DNA of 17,405 nucleotides from Euryarchaeota archaeon UBA40 (lineage in GTDB: Archaea; Thermoplasmatota; Poseidoniia; Poseidoniales; Thalassarchaeaceae): the NCBI GenBank assembly GCA_002506875.1, contig DAYJ01000061.1, positions 1 to 17,405 of the forward strand, written 5' to 3'. Positions 1-8,178 of the stretch are shown one piece after another. The stretch's first letter is position 1. Each line of letters opens with the position of its first letter. A program made the position numbers and the translations under genes. Below the pieces are notes generated by a model, which was not told the origin of the DNA, made no database searches, and saw nothing but the letters and a program-made list of their open reading frames with translations.

Positions 1-514
1 GAATCTCTTTCTCACGGTGGAATAGGCCGAAAGTGTCCTGGACACGAACTGCAACTGGGCCGATAGTGTAGAATCCTCGAAGTGGGCACTCAAGCGTGTA
101 CTTCAGTTCTGTCTCACGACGTCCACCGAGTTCCATTAGGGCATAGTTTGCACCCTTCTTGACGCGCATGACTTCAGGGACACTATCGCGGACCTCAAGG
201 ATCTTTGAGAGATTCGATAGATTTTGGATTCTAAGTGTGATGTCGATGTCACTGTCTTCAAAGACACGTGCCTGAGAAAGTTGGCGCATAGCGTTCAGAT
301 TCCTGAACTGGACCCCTTCGTCGAACTCTTGATCGTCCATTCGCCGTCCAGTGGCTGCTACATCTGCGTGAGATGTGCGGAATGCAGCATACGTTAGGAA
401 GGATAGGAACACTACTGCGACAGTCACTAACTGTTGATTCCTAAGGACGAGCCCGAGGAGGTATAGCGCGGCGGCCAGCGATGCGAACATCGCGGACTTT
501 CTGCTCCACGCCAA
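1..514 (-). CDS. DUF58 domain-containing membrane protein (N-terminal part, cut by window edge)
   Basis: This frame stays open to the left edge, so the C-terminal part of the protein, including most of the DUF58 (vWA-like) core, lies outside the window. The visible part begins with a short basic stretch and two adjacent hydrophobic segments (about residues 9-25 and 29-45), followed by a soluble beta-rich region with the pattern of DUF58 proteins (residues such as RNLNAMRQLSQARVF and CPLRGFYTIGPVAVRVQDTFGLF; the RG.Y.iGP...v.DpFGLF pattern is a hallmark of the family). I place the start at the TTG at 514, because GGGAGAG lies seven bases upstream (522-528); an ATG at 490 in the same frame is the alternative. 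It follows moxR by 39 bases on the same strand. MoxR-DUF58 pairs are known as a conserved chaperone-like module acting on membrane or envelope proteins; the exact target here is unknown. Confidence 0.85.
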   Translation of the reverse strand, partial: MAWSRKSAMFASLAAALYLLGLVLRNQQLVTVAVVFLSFLTYAAFRTSHADVAATGRRMDDQEFDEGVQFRNLNAMRQLSQARVFEDSDIDITLRIQNLSNLSKILEVRDSVPEVMRVKKGANYALMELGGRRETELKYTLECPLRGFYTIGPVAVRVQDTFGLFHREKEI

Positions 515-553
515 GTCAACACTCTCCCGAAATCCGAATCCTCTGATTCACTC

Positions 554-1690
554 TCAGACTGTGGGTACTGGAACCTGCCGGAGGATGTCGGTGACAACTT
601 CTTGGGTTTCCAGTCCCTTGATCTGGTGTTCGGGCTTTAGGATTAGACGATGCGAGATAGCGATTGGAGCTACAGCCTTGATTTCGTCAGGCGTCACGAA
701 GTCGCGGCCACGGAGAGCGGCTGCAGCACGGGACGTCTTGAGAAGAGCCTGTGATCCACGAGGGGATGAACCGACGAGAACACGCGGGTCTTCACGGGTT
801 CGAGCCACAATCTCAACCATGTACATGCGTACGGCAGGATCGACGTAGACATCTTCGCAAGCCTGCTGCATAGCAACCACGCGAGCGGGGTCAGTGATGA
901 CGTCGACATCGACAGCATCCTTCTTTCGCACAATTCTGCGGGCGAGAATTTCGTCTTCGTCGGCGCGGTCTGGGTAACCTACACTCATCTTGAACATGAA
1001 ACGGTCAAGTTGTGCTTCAGGTAGAGGGTATGTTCCCTCTTGTTCGACTGGGTTCTGAGTCGCCATAACGATGAACGGTGATGGGAGCTTGTGTGTCACG
1101 GTTCCGATGGTCACCTGCTTCTCCTGCATGGCTTCAAGGAGTGCAGCTTGTGTCTTCGGTGGTGCACGGTTGATCTCGTCAGCAAGAAGCAGGTTACAGA
1201 AGATTGGACCTGGCTTGAAGGTGAATTCTCCCTTCTTTGCGTCGTAGATGTTTGTTCCAGTGATATCAGCTGGAAGTAGGTCAGGGGTAAACTGGACACG
1301 CTTGAAATCGCAACCTAGAGCGTCGGCGAATGTGTTCGTCATCAGCGTCTTCGCAAGTCCAGGATAGTCCTCGAAGAGAAGGTTTCCATTCGATAGGATG
1401 TTGACCATGACATTGTCAATTACGTGAGATTTACCGATAATCACTTTCTGGACTTCAGCGGAAATCGCCTGAGAAATCTGACCGACAGCCTGGAGACGTT
1501 CGCGCACCTCAGGACTACTCTGGTGGCGTGGAGCCGGAGCAGGAGCTGGTGCTGCTGGAGCGGGTGCAGGAGCCGCAGGAGCAGGAGCAGGCGCCGGAGC
1601 TGGTGCCGGAGCAGGTGCAGGAGCGGGTGCTGCAGGGGCGGGTGGTGGCGCTGGGGCGCCGGCATTCGGTGGGGGTGGTGGTGCTGCCAT
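554..1690 (-). CDS. moxR: MoxR family AAA+ ATPase with Pro/Ala-rich N-terminal tail
   Basis: This is a 378-residue AAA+ ATPase of the MoxR family. The Walker A region is EDYPGLAKT (about residues 107-115, the family variant with Ala before the Lys), Walker B is LLLADEIN (167-174), sensor 1 is the ATQNP motif with Asn213, the arginine finger is probably Arg230 in AQLDRF, and sensor 2 is Arg311 in SSPRGSQAL. Residues 60-378 fill the normal length of the family. Residues 2-54 are an added tail made almost only of Pro and Ala, mostly alternating, which should form a stiff extended arm; this is not part of the usual family fold. MoxR proteins act as ATP-driven chaperones for partners encoded next door, here the DUF58 and DUF4350 proteins. 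The gene sits 25 bases after the DUF4350 gene and has GGAAAG nine bases before its ATG, so the three are likely one transcript. Confidence 0.95.
   Translation of the reverse strand: MAAPPPPPNAGAPAPPPAPAAPAPAPAPAPAPAPAPAPAAPAPAPAAPAPAPAPRHQSSPEVRERLQAVGQISQAISAEVQKVIIGKSHVIDNVMVNILSNGNLLFEDYPGLAKTLMTNTFADALGCDFKRVQFTPDLLPADITGTNIYDAKKGEFTFKPGPIFCNLLLADEINRAPPKTQAALLEAMQEKQVTIGTVTHKLPSPFIVMATQNPVEQEGTYPLPEAQLDRFMFKMSVGYPDRADEDEILARRIVRKKDAVDVDVITDPARVVAMQQACEDVYVDPAVRMYMVEIVARTREDPRVLVGSSPRGSQALLKTSRAAAALRGRDFVTPDEIKAVAPIAISHRLILKPEHQIKGLETQEVVTDILRQVPVPTV
1529..1687 (-). repeat. Low-complexity GC-rich tract coding for a Pro/Ala tail
   Basis: About 159 bases of imperfect short-period repeat, with units such as GGAGC(C/A) and GGTGC(A/C/T) on the plus strand, encode residues 2-54 of MoxR. 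Third codon positions vary between units, so the tract is not a clean microsatellite and has probably been kept at the protein level. Base composition is much more GC-rich than the flanking DNA. Confidence 0.85.
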
Positions 1691-1715
1691 GTTGTTTCAC
1701 TTTCCTTTCAGGTTT

Positions 1716-3308
1716 TCACTTCTTCCCCCATTTGCGAATCGCGATCAGAAGCTCGCGTAGCTCTTGGGGGGAGTAGGTTCTCGAGGTGCTGTAAGCAAGT
1801 TCGACAAGTCTTGGGTCACCAATCATCGTCTGCACCTCTGCGGGTGTCTTTAGCGCCATTTGGTCACGTGTCAGGTCATAGAATACCCGTACCTTCGCAA
1901 ACAGGGCTTTCTGAACCCGCTGTCTATAATCGCTCGAGTTGACCTTTGTAGGTCGCTCTCGGAAGCGTGTTAGATCAAACACATGGCGCCAGTTTGCCTT
2001 TTCTGGAACGACCATGATGGATACTAGGAGAAGGAGGCCGAGATTCAAGATAATCAACCACTTTAGGAAATTATCAGAGGTGAGCAATACGATGGTACTG
2101 ATTGTCTCGATGAACGGTTGTGATGCTACCCCTGTAACGTGCCGGCTCTCATCAAAGACGACATGGAAATTCCCTCTACCTGTTGCTACCGACTGGGCAA
2201 GGTCGCCGTTGTCAAATTCCATCATGTCCCAAATTAGTGTGTGGACATACTCGTAGTTCCCACTCCAAGTTCCACCGGATATATCGCGCTGCCAGCATGT
2301 AGCGCCGGCGCAATTTGCGTCGAGCCCCGCTTCTTGAGCGCGCTCTAGAGTCCAGTACTGGTTCGCGAATACTTCGTCATCTGCGAAAAACACGATACTT
2401 CCAGTGACTGAAAGTTCGCCATATTCGTTACTTGATCCAGTGCCTCGGAGTTTATCCATTGCCGTAATTCCAGGGTAATCGATTCGGACGCTAAGTGCAA
2501 TGTCTCCTGGTGCATCGTTCTCGACATTTCCTTCCGATCCATCACCTAGGATATCGATAAATGCGCCAGGGGATGCATAGGCGAGAACGTTCACATCGCG
2601 TTCGATATATTCGTTTGATTCAGGGTCATCTGATTCAAGGCCCCCTACCTGAATTCCACTTGGGCCACGGTACATCACTGGCATTCTGCAGGAGTCGATA
2701 GTACGTGTGGCAAGAGCGTTCTCACTACAGCCTGTGGAGAGTTCACCTTCCTGCATCTCGGAGATATCCTTGTTGAAACTGTGTAGGCCCCATACATTGG
2801 TTGGATGTCGCTCAATATCGCCATCCTCGTTCACGACCTCGTATACTTGATCATTGTCAAACAGGGGGTCGTTGTAGTAGGTCAGGCCGAATTTACCAGC
2901 GAGGACATTGGCATTCTTGTTGTCAGATGCAACAATTACCTTCCCTCCTTCTTCAGTTACGAACTCAAAGATTGCTTGTGCTTCGGTCTCACCAATCGGC
3001 TTCTCAGGTGCGATGACCATCAAAAGTGTCCGGTGAGGGTTTTGCCAGTCGTTGACCAGCATGGGCGTTGATATCGTGTTTCCCATTGCGTATCCTAAAC
3101 CGGTGATGTCACCAACTTCACCGTTGCCGAGTGTGGCTCTAACATCGGTTATCTGTCCAGCACCTTGGGATTGGTCATAAGCGCTGTAGGCAGTATCCTT
3201 ACCTGCAGCGAAGGCCATTGGTAGCATTAGGACCAGTAGGAGCGTGGCTGCGAGGGCAATCGCAATGACGAGGTTGAAGCGGCTACCTTCACCTTCGTTA
3301 GCAACCAT
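1716..3308 (-). CDS. DUF4350-like membrane protein of the MoxR module
   Basis: A protein of about 530 residues with two membrane segments: one near the N-terminus (about residues 11-34, rich in Leu and Ala) and one near 413-432 (LKWLIILNLGLLLLVSIMV). Between them lies an extracytoplasmic region. Its first part looks like a DUF4350/ThuA-type domain: a strand of hydrophobic residues followed by EPE-like motif (TLLMVIAPEKPIGETEAQAI), a EGGKVIVASD turn, and near the end the motif FHVVFDESRHVTG, which matches the acidic FDE(x)H signature of DUF4350 proteins. The last ~95 residues are cytoplasmic and contain a TPAEV...SPQELRELLIAI helical pattern resembling the tail of DUF4129-type proteins. These proteins are regular partners of MoxR and DUF58. 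The open frame begins with GTG at 3314, but I prefer the ATG at 3308 because GGTGAG precedes it by five bases. Domain name is from motif memory, not a search. Confidence 0.8.
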   Translation of the reverse strand: MVANEGEGSRFNLVIAIALAATLLLVLMLPMAFAAGKDTAYSAYDQSQGAGQITDVRATLGNGEVGDITGLGYAMGNTISTPMLVNDWQNPHRTLLMVIAPEKPIGETEAQAIFEFVTEEGGKVIVASDNKNANVLAGKFGLTYYNDPLFDNDQVYEVVNEDGDIERHPTNVWGLHSFNKDISEMQEGELSTGCSENALATRTIDSCRMPVMYRGPSGIQVGGLESDDPESNEYIERDVNVLAYASPGAFIDILGDGSEGNVENDAPGDIALSVRIDYPGITAMDKLRGTGSSNEYGELSVTGSIVFFADDEVFANQYWTLERAQEAGLDANCAGATCWQRDISGGTWSGNYEYVHTLIWDMMEFDNGDLAQSVATGRGNFHVVFDESRHVTGVASQPFIETISTIVLLTSDNFLKWLIILNLGLLLLVSIMVVPEKANWRHVFDLTRFRERPTKVNSSDYRQRVQKALFAKVRVFYDLTRDQMALKTPAEVQTMIGDPRLVELAYSTSRTYSPQELRELLIAIRKWGKK

Positions 3309-3378
3309 TTCCACTCACCATCCTTTCTTCTTTCGCGCCTCGGAGTGAAACGCCTATCCTTCCCAACCCGGTTCCACG

Positions 3379-3386
3379 CATATATG
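3379..3386 (-). promoter_or_regulatory. TATA-like box for the DUF4350-moxR-DUF58 transcript
   Basis: CATATATG lies about 70 bases before the ATG at 3308, in the 124-base spacer after the surface protein gene. With the usual archaeal distance of about 25 bases, transcription would begin near 3355 and leave a leader of roughly 45 bases that holds the GGTGAG ribosome binding site. The match is by eye only. Confidence 0.4.
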
Positions 3387-3402
3387 TTGTCCATCGTTGG
3401 AT

Positions 3403-3416
3403 GCTGATGAATCAGC
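3403..3416. repeat. Perfect 6+6 bp inverted repeat between two minus-strand operons
   Basis: GCTGAT and ATCAGC are separated by two bases. The element lies between the stop of the surface protein gene (3439) and the TATA-like box at 3379-3386. It could be an operator just upstream of the promoter or a weak transcript-end hairpin; no T-run follows it on the minus strand, so an intrinsic terminator is not supported. Chance occurrence is possible for so short a repeat. Confidence 0.35.
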
Positions 3417-3438
3417 GGACGTCCCTTCATTAGGGGTA

Positions 3439-4383
3439 CTATTTGCGCTTCGAGGCTACACCGGATGCAACAAGGGTAGAAATTAGCAGATAGAATATGC
3501 TTGGTGCTGGGACGGTTGTCTTTGTCACGATAGTCGGGTCATTTGGAGTATTATCTTCAGTATCTTCTTCTGATTCTCCTCCTATGACCTCGATGCGAAC
3601 TGTTGTTTCTACCCAAACCATTGTACCTTCTGCCTTGGACCCGTGTGAGCTGACTCTGATATCGATATCACATGCACGAGGTGGATGGGCTGCGGAGATG
3701 TCGAGGATGATTTTCAGGTTAGCCACCCCTGGATTCTGATCCATCTGTGGCTTCAGGACTTTCTCTAAATCCGAAGCCTCATCGACAGAGACACTTAGCA
3801 ATGGACAATCATCTTCGAGTTCTACATCTCCAATCCGATCCTCGCTGTTGCCATGATTGGTAACTTCAAGTTGGAAATCCATCATTGTGCCTGAATTGAA
3901 ATCAAGGGCAACCGTAGGATCTCCAATCATGAGTTGATAGATTCTAGGTATACGTATGTCCACTTCATCACTACGAGAGTCTCCTGAACCAATGGGTGTC
4001 CCTGCACGCGTTTCTAACGTAGCCTCAATCTTCAATGAGGCAGCTAATCCTGCAGTATTCGTTATGACATTAACACCTGTAAGTTTCACAGTGAATGTTT
4101 CATTTTCACCTGCTCCGATACTTTCCTCTGTAGGCCCGTCACTGGACGCATTGAATGGCACGTCGTATTCGATAGAAATCTGAATGTCAGTCAATCCTGT
4201 ATTTTCAATGAAAAACTCAACTGTGACCTCCCCATCTGTAGAGAAGTCATAGTCCGGCCCATCATTTGGCTCGATTATTGTCAGATCCCAACCAAACGGA
4301 TCCGATGGAGGATCGGTTTGGGCAGTAGCAACCGTGGCGAGTAAAGGTGCGACTAGTAGGAATATTAGCAGGTGAGCACGCAT
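3439..4383 (-). CDS. Secreted, C-terminally anchored surface protein with Ig-like (CARDB/NEW3-type) domains
   Basis: A 314-residue protein with a clear signal peptide (about residues 1-21, ending ATA-QT), two beta-rich modules, an acidic/Thr linker (about 275-292) and a C-terminal hydrophobic helix ending in SKRK. The modules carry phrases typical of NEW3 or CARDB Ig-like folds (VEFFIENTGLTDIQISIEY; FQLEVTNHGNSEDRI). The end (VPAP, then a hydrophobic helix, then Lys/Arg) has the layout of a sortase or archaeosortase sorting signal, but the core motif is not a classic PGF. Its ATG lies only five bases after the stop of the FAD subunit gene, so it looks like the last gene of the molybdenum hydroxylase operon. 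A functional link with that cytoplasmic enzyme is not obvious; it may simply be cotranscribed. No enzymatic motif is seen. Confidence 0.8.
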   Translation of the reverse strand: MRAHLLIFLLVAPLLATVATAQTDPPSDPFGWDLTIIEPNDGPDYDFSTDGEVTVEFFIENTGLTDIQISIEYDVPFNASSDGPTEESIGAGENETFTVKLTGVNVITNTAGLAASLKIEATLETRAGTPIGSGDSRSDEVDIRIPRIYQLMIGDPTVALDFNSGTMMDFQLEVTNHGNSEDRIGDVELEDDCPLLSVSVDEASDLEKVLKPQMDQNPGVANLKIILDISAAHPPRACDIDIRVSSHGSKAEGTMVWVETTVRIEVIGGESEEDTEDNTPNDPTIVTKTTVPAPSIFYLLISTLVASGVASKRK

Positions 4384-4388
4384 CTACT

Positions 4389-5363
4389 TCACATCCATGT
4401 TCCTTTCAATGCGCGCTTGGTAAGCACCCTGAGCATTTTTCGTCGGTAGGCAGGCGGGAAATAGGTATTGTTCACAGGTTTGACCTCTCTTCGGATAGCC
4501 TCTGCAATCTCGATAGCGGTAGATTCGCCATTCCAGTCCACTAAGGCTGCTTCCGCTGGTTCTAGATGAATTCTCGGAATTGATTCGCATGCAGTCGTTG
4601 CGATTCGAAGTGTGCTAAGACCTGCCTCCGTACGTTTCCATGCTGCGGCAACGCCTGCTTCGGGGAAGTCCCAAGATTCGCGCAGGCTAAGTTTTTGATA
4701 GTCCCCATCAAGGTCGTTGGATTCCTCGGGGGTGCTCACATGGGTGACGAATTCACCGGTCTTCAGGACGTTACGTGTCATGCCGTCTAGTGCATAGAAA
4801 TCTGCGATCGACATTGACCTGACACCTTCGGGGCCGGCGAGATGAATCGTGGCATCGAGCACCATTAGACATGGTGCGAGGTCGCCTTGATAGGTCGCAA
4901 CGCAGAGCGTATTTTGATTTGGAATAACACGGCAATCCGCCCCTGTATCACAGTCACATTTGTGACACCAATCGATGGATCGGCGCCAATCTTCGGTCTG
5001 GTTGTACCAGAAGCAGCGTGTGTCGAGACAGAGATTACCGCCTACAGTTGCAGAGCGCCGAATCAGGGTACTTGCAATAGTACCTGCAGCTTGCCTTAGG
5101 AGTGGATGAGTAGGTCCGTGCTCAAGTTCGTGTAGGCGCACCATGGCGCCGATATGATGTGCATCGTGCCGTGTCAGTTCTTCGATTGAAGCCAAGGAGA
5201 TTACATGGGGCTGTGTGTTGATGTGCCATTTGTAGTTCGCGAGAAGGTCCGTTCCTCCAGAGACCCAATCAAACCCTTGCTTACGTTTCACAAGGTCTGC
5301 GGCTAGAGTGACGGCCTCATCAATCGTTGTTGGACGATGGAGTCGGAAGGGTGGTGTCTTCAT
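4389..5363 (-). CDS. FAD-binding subunit of a molybdenum hydroxylase, HcrB-like with extra Cys-rich insertion
   Basis: This 324-residue protein is the medium subunit of a xanthine oxidase family enzyme. The FAD-binding signatures are VSGGTDLL (about residues 34-41) and the loop SATVGGNLCLDTRC (104-117); the C-terminal CO dehydrogenase flavoprotein-like domain covers roughly 205-320. Between them is a cysteine-rich insertion with Cys at 112, 117, 133, 136, 138, 144 and 154. In 4-hydroxybenzoyl-CoA reductase the beta subunit (HcrB) has an equivalent loop that binds an additional [4Fe-4S] cluster; the phrases CLDTRC.(W/Y)YNQ and WWR-like DWRRS also match that subtype from memory. Likely ligands are therefore Cys117, 133, 144 and 154, with Cys136 and 138 as extras. 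The ATG overlaps the stop of the large subunit gene by four bases (ATGA), with AAGGAGGG seven bases upstream at 5371-5378. It passes electrons between the [2Fe-2S] subunit and an external partner. The substrate is inferred, not shown. Confidence 0.93.
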   Translation of the reverse strand: MKTPPFRLHRPTTIDEAVTLAADLVKRKQGFDWVSGGTDLLANYKWHINTQPHVISLASIEELTRHDAHHIGAMVRLHELEHGPTHPLLRQAAGTIASTLIRRSATVGGNLCLDTRCFWYNQTEDWRRSIDWCHKCDCDTGADCRVIPNQNTLCVATYQGDLAPCLMVLDATIHLAGPEGVRSMSIADFYALDGMTRNVLKTGEFVTHVSTPEESNDLDGDYQKLSLRESWDFPEAGVAAAWKRTEAGLSTLRIATTACESIPRIHLEPAEAALVDWNGESTAIEIAEAIRREVKPVNNTYFPPAYRRKMLRVLTKRALKGTWM

Positions 5364-8167
5364 GCATCATCCCTCCTTTTTCGACGTTCTACATGTGACC
5401 AAGCGCGCGCAGCACGCTTCTTAGGATCGGCGAGATCCTCAGGCGTAGGAGTAACAGACTCTCGCCAACCTTCTGACTGCTCCGGAAGAGGCCGATCGGG
5501 GTCGAATCCGAACAAGACACCGTTGACGTAGGAGCTTCGATCCTTCAACAGATCTCTTTGCAGATCGCGGTGAGCATGTTCCTTTGCCCTATTTTCCAAG
5601 TCGGCTTGGAGAGCGGATGGTTCAAAGGATGGGTTGGGTAAATCCAGAGGATCTTTGATGCCCATTTTCCTGCATTGTTTCTCAATAGTTGAGTATAATC
5701 GATCTGGTGAAACTGGTAGTTCGTTTACACGAACACCGACAGCATCGTAGATTGCATTGACTACTGCAGGGAGGATAGGTAGAAGGGGTCCTTCTCCTGC
5801 CTCTTTTGCACCGAATGGTCCTTCAGGATCATTGGATTCTACGATAATCGGTACAACCTCCGGCATCTCGTGGACGCTCATGATTTTGTAATCAAGCAAA
5901 TCAGGGTTCAGCAGATGTCCAGTACGGCCATAGCGCATCTCCTCTGAGAGGACCTGCCCCATCCCCATGTGGCAGGAACCAATGATTTGACCTTCTACTG
6001 CGAGTGGGTTGAGTGCCTTGCCGCAATCATGTGCAGCCCACGCCTTGATAACTCGAACGAAGCCAGTCTCTGGGTCGACTTCGACCTCAGCGACATATGC
6101 TGAGAATGAGTAGGCTGGAGCTAAGCCTGCTGCAGCACCCTTGTGGACACCGCCCATTGGAGGTGTACGATAAGCGCCACTTGCAATAAGGGACCCAGTA
6201 TCTGCTTGTGCCTTGTGTACTGCTTGGAGCCAGGATACCCCAATCGCGGGGTCACGCTTGTAGTAGATTCTCCGATCACCAAGAACGAGAGAATCAGGGT
6301 GGTAACCTATGATTTCCCAAGCCGCGTTGAGGACCTTCTCACGGAGCTCAATTGCCGCACGAATCGCGGCATTACAGTTCATGAAGGTCACACGGGATGA
6401 GTATGAGCCAAGATCTACTGGGGCAGTGTCGCTCTCACGACTACGTATACGAATCATGTCAAGTGGTAAAGCGAGCACCTCAGATACCGATTGGGCCACT
6501 GCAGTATCGCTTCCTTGGCCTATGTCTGCGGCTCCTGTGTGGACGGTGACGCCTCCGTCCATATCGCATTGGAGATGTACAGTTGCATGAGGGAAGTTTT
6601 CTGGATCCCAGTGGATTGGTAGTCCCGATCCGGAGATGAAGAAACCGCAGCCGACACCAATACCTCGCCCAAGAGGCATCTTTCGGAACTTATCGTCCCA
6701 GCCGGATTGCTTGCGTACTTCGTCAAGACATTCACGCATCCCGGTACTTGTGATGCGGAATCCAGTAATGGTTCGACAATGCGGTGGCAAAAGATTCGCG
6801 AGACGGAATGTCATCGGGTCAACACCCATTTGTTCACAGACATCATCGATAGCAACCTCGACGGCACAGCGTGAGTTGACTGCACCGTGGCCACGCATAG
6901 CACCACTTGCAGGCTTGTTTGTCCATACACGAGCGCCCGTATAGTGGAATCCACCGATCTCGTAGGGCGAAGTATGGAGCACGCCGTTGTAATATGTCGT
7001 AACATGTCCGAAAGATGCGAATGCACCTCCGTCGATTAGAGCATCAGTTTCTATGCCGGCAATTCTCCCCTTTTCGTCCGCGTAGACCTCCATCTGGATA
7101 CGGCTCGGGTGTCGGCCACGGTTGATCCAATATACCTCCTCTCGGTCAAAGTTAATTCTGACAGGCCGGCCACTTTTCTTTGCGAGGATGGCGGCACACA
7201 TTTCGTGAGGAAATGGGTCTGACTTGCCACCAAAACCTCCTCCAACAAAAGTCCGAATGACATTGATCTGATGCATTGGGACATCGAGTACAGAGGATAG
7301 AGCACGATGCACATAATGAGGGACTTGTTGTGGCGTATACAGTTGAAGTCGACCATTTGGATCCCAATGTGCAACGACTGCATGGGGTTCGGTGAAACCA
7401 TGATGGAGGCCCGCGAAAGTCCAGTCTGACTTTGATTGGAACGGGGCGTCGTGCATTGCATCGGTGTGGCCGAACTGTTGGAAAACACGTTTCTGAACGT
7501 TGGATTCGCCGATGTGATATTTTCCTCGGTCGTGGATAGGATTCTCGCTGTCTAGGAGTCCATCTTCCATGTCATGAATCGATTCCATAACTTCGTAGTC
7601 CACATGAATATGGTTGAGGGCTTCAATCGCAATTTCCTCGGATTCGGCTGCGACACAGGCAACAAGATCCCCTACGTGTCTGACCTTATCTTGAGCCATC
7701 GCGTGTTCGTCCTTGGTCACTGGGAGGACACCGAATCGGTTGACTGAATCCATTCCTGTGGAGACGGCGCGCACGCCTGGAAGAGCTTCTGCCTCACTCG
7801 TATCGATGCTTACAATTCGAGCATAATGGTGAGGTGAACGAAGGATTCTACCTACGAGCTCATTGGGTAGACGAATATCGTCGCCATACTCGGCTTGGCC
7901 CGTGACCTTCCACCTCGAATCAACCAATGGCGTAGCCTTTCCAATTGTCTGGCCAGTGATGTGAGGGTCATGCACATGTGGGCCACGTGGCTGTTCAAGT
8001 TGCCCTCCTTGGCTGTTGGGGATACGTTCGATATCTTGTAACTCGCTGTAGGGATTGGATCCGCCGCTTCCAGGAACTCCGAAGTCCTGTTTCCCAGCGG
8101 TCCGTTTTCCGTCCTTCCGCTTCTTATCTGAGGAGCCGCCTGGAGCCTGCCGATATCCCTTGCTCAT
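5360..8167 (-). CDS. Molybdopterin-binding catalytic subunit of a xanthine oxidase family enzyme (HcrA-like)
   Basis: A 935-residue large subunit. The N-terminal hammerhead (aldehyde oxidase a/b) domain spans about residues 75-190. The cofactor domains carry GGGFGGKSD (309-317), AMRGHG (423-428), GAADIGQGSDT (545-555) and near the end GPFGAKEAGEG (783-793), where Glu792 is the expected catalytic base. The AYRCSFR loop of form I CO dehydrogenase is absent, so CO oxidation is unlikely. Together with the FAD subunit, the GAKEA-EG motif points to the 4-hydroxybenzoyl-CoA reductase/related branch. Two additions stand out: a polar N-terminal region of about 65 residues before the first domain, and a charged C-terminal tail of about 100 residues. 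The open frame extends to 8254, but the ATG at 8167 is preferred because GAGGTGA lies four bases upstream and the longer start would overlap the [2Fe-2S] gene by 83 bases. Cytoplasmic. Confidence 0.93.
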   Translation of the reverse strand: MSKGYRQAPGGSSDKKRKDGKRTAGKQDFGVPGSGGSNPYSELQDIERIPNSQGGQLEQPRGPHVHDPHITGQTIGKATPLVDSRWKVTGQAEYGDDIRLPNELVGRILRSPHHYARIVSIDTSEAEALPGVRAVSTGMDSVNRFGVLPVTKDEHAMAQDKVRHVGDLVACVAAESEEIAIEALNHIHVDYEVMESIHDMEDGLLDSENPIHDRGKYHIGESNVQKRVFQQFGHTDAMHDAPFQSKSDWTFAGLHHGFTEPHAVVAHWDPNGRLQLYTPQQVPHYVHRALSSVLDVPMHQINVIRTFVGGGFGGKSDPFPHEMCAAILAKKSGRPVRINFDREEVYWINRGRHPSRIQMEVYADEKGRIAGIETDALIDGGAFASFGHVTTYYNGVLHTSPYEIGGFHYTGARVWTNKPASGAMRGHGAVNSRCAVEVAIDDVCEQMGVDPMTFRLANLLPPHCRTITGFRITSTGMRECLDEVRKQSGWDDKFRKMPLGRGIGVGCGFFISGSGLPIHWDPENFPHATVHLQCDMDGGVTVHTGAADIGQGSDTAVAQSVSEVLALPLDMIRIRSRESDTAPVDLGSYSSRVTFMNCNAAIRAAIELREKVLNAAWEIIGYHPDSLVLGDRRIYYKRDPAIGVSWLQAVHKAQADTGSLIASGAYRTPPMGGVHKGAAAGLAPAYSFSAYVAEVEVDPETGFVRVIKAWAAHDCGKALNPLAVEGQIIGSCHMGMGQVLSEEMRYGRTGHLLNPDLLDYKIMSVHEMPEVVPIIVESNDPEGPFGAKEAGEGPLLPILPAVVNAIYDAVGVRVNELPVSPDRLYSTIEKQCRKMGIKDPLDLPNPSFEPSALQADLENRAKEHAHRDLQRDLLKDRSSYVNGVLFGFDPDRPLPEQSEGWRESVTPTPEDLADPKKRAARAWSHVERRKRRDDA

Positions 8168-8171
8168 GGAA

Positions 8172-8178
8172 TCACCTC
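8172..8178 (-). promoter_or_regulatory. Ribosome binding site GAGGTGA that contains the upstream stop codon
   Basis: The TGA stop of the [2Fe-2S] subunit gene is the last three bases of GAGGTGA, which lies four bases before the ATG of the large subunit. This fixes the start at 8167 and suggests translational coupling of the two subunits. Confidence 0.8.

Noticed and set aside
1424..1942. 172-residue plus-strand open frame rich in Ser and Arg
   Set aside because: It is antisense to the Pro/Ala tail of moxR and to the DUF4350 gene end; its composition is only the complement of the repeat.
3403..3416. Intrinsic transcription terminator after the surface protein gene
   Set aside because: The short hairpin is not followed by a T-run on the minus strand; kept only as an inverted repeat.
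7051..7488. 145-residue minus-strand open frame
   Set aside because: It lies in another frame inside the molybdopterin subunit, whose domain motifs are unbroken across this region.
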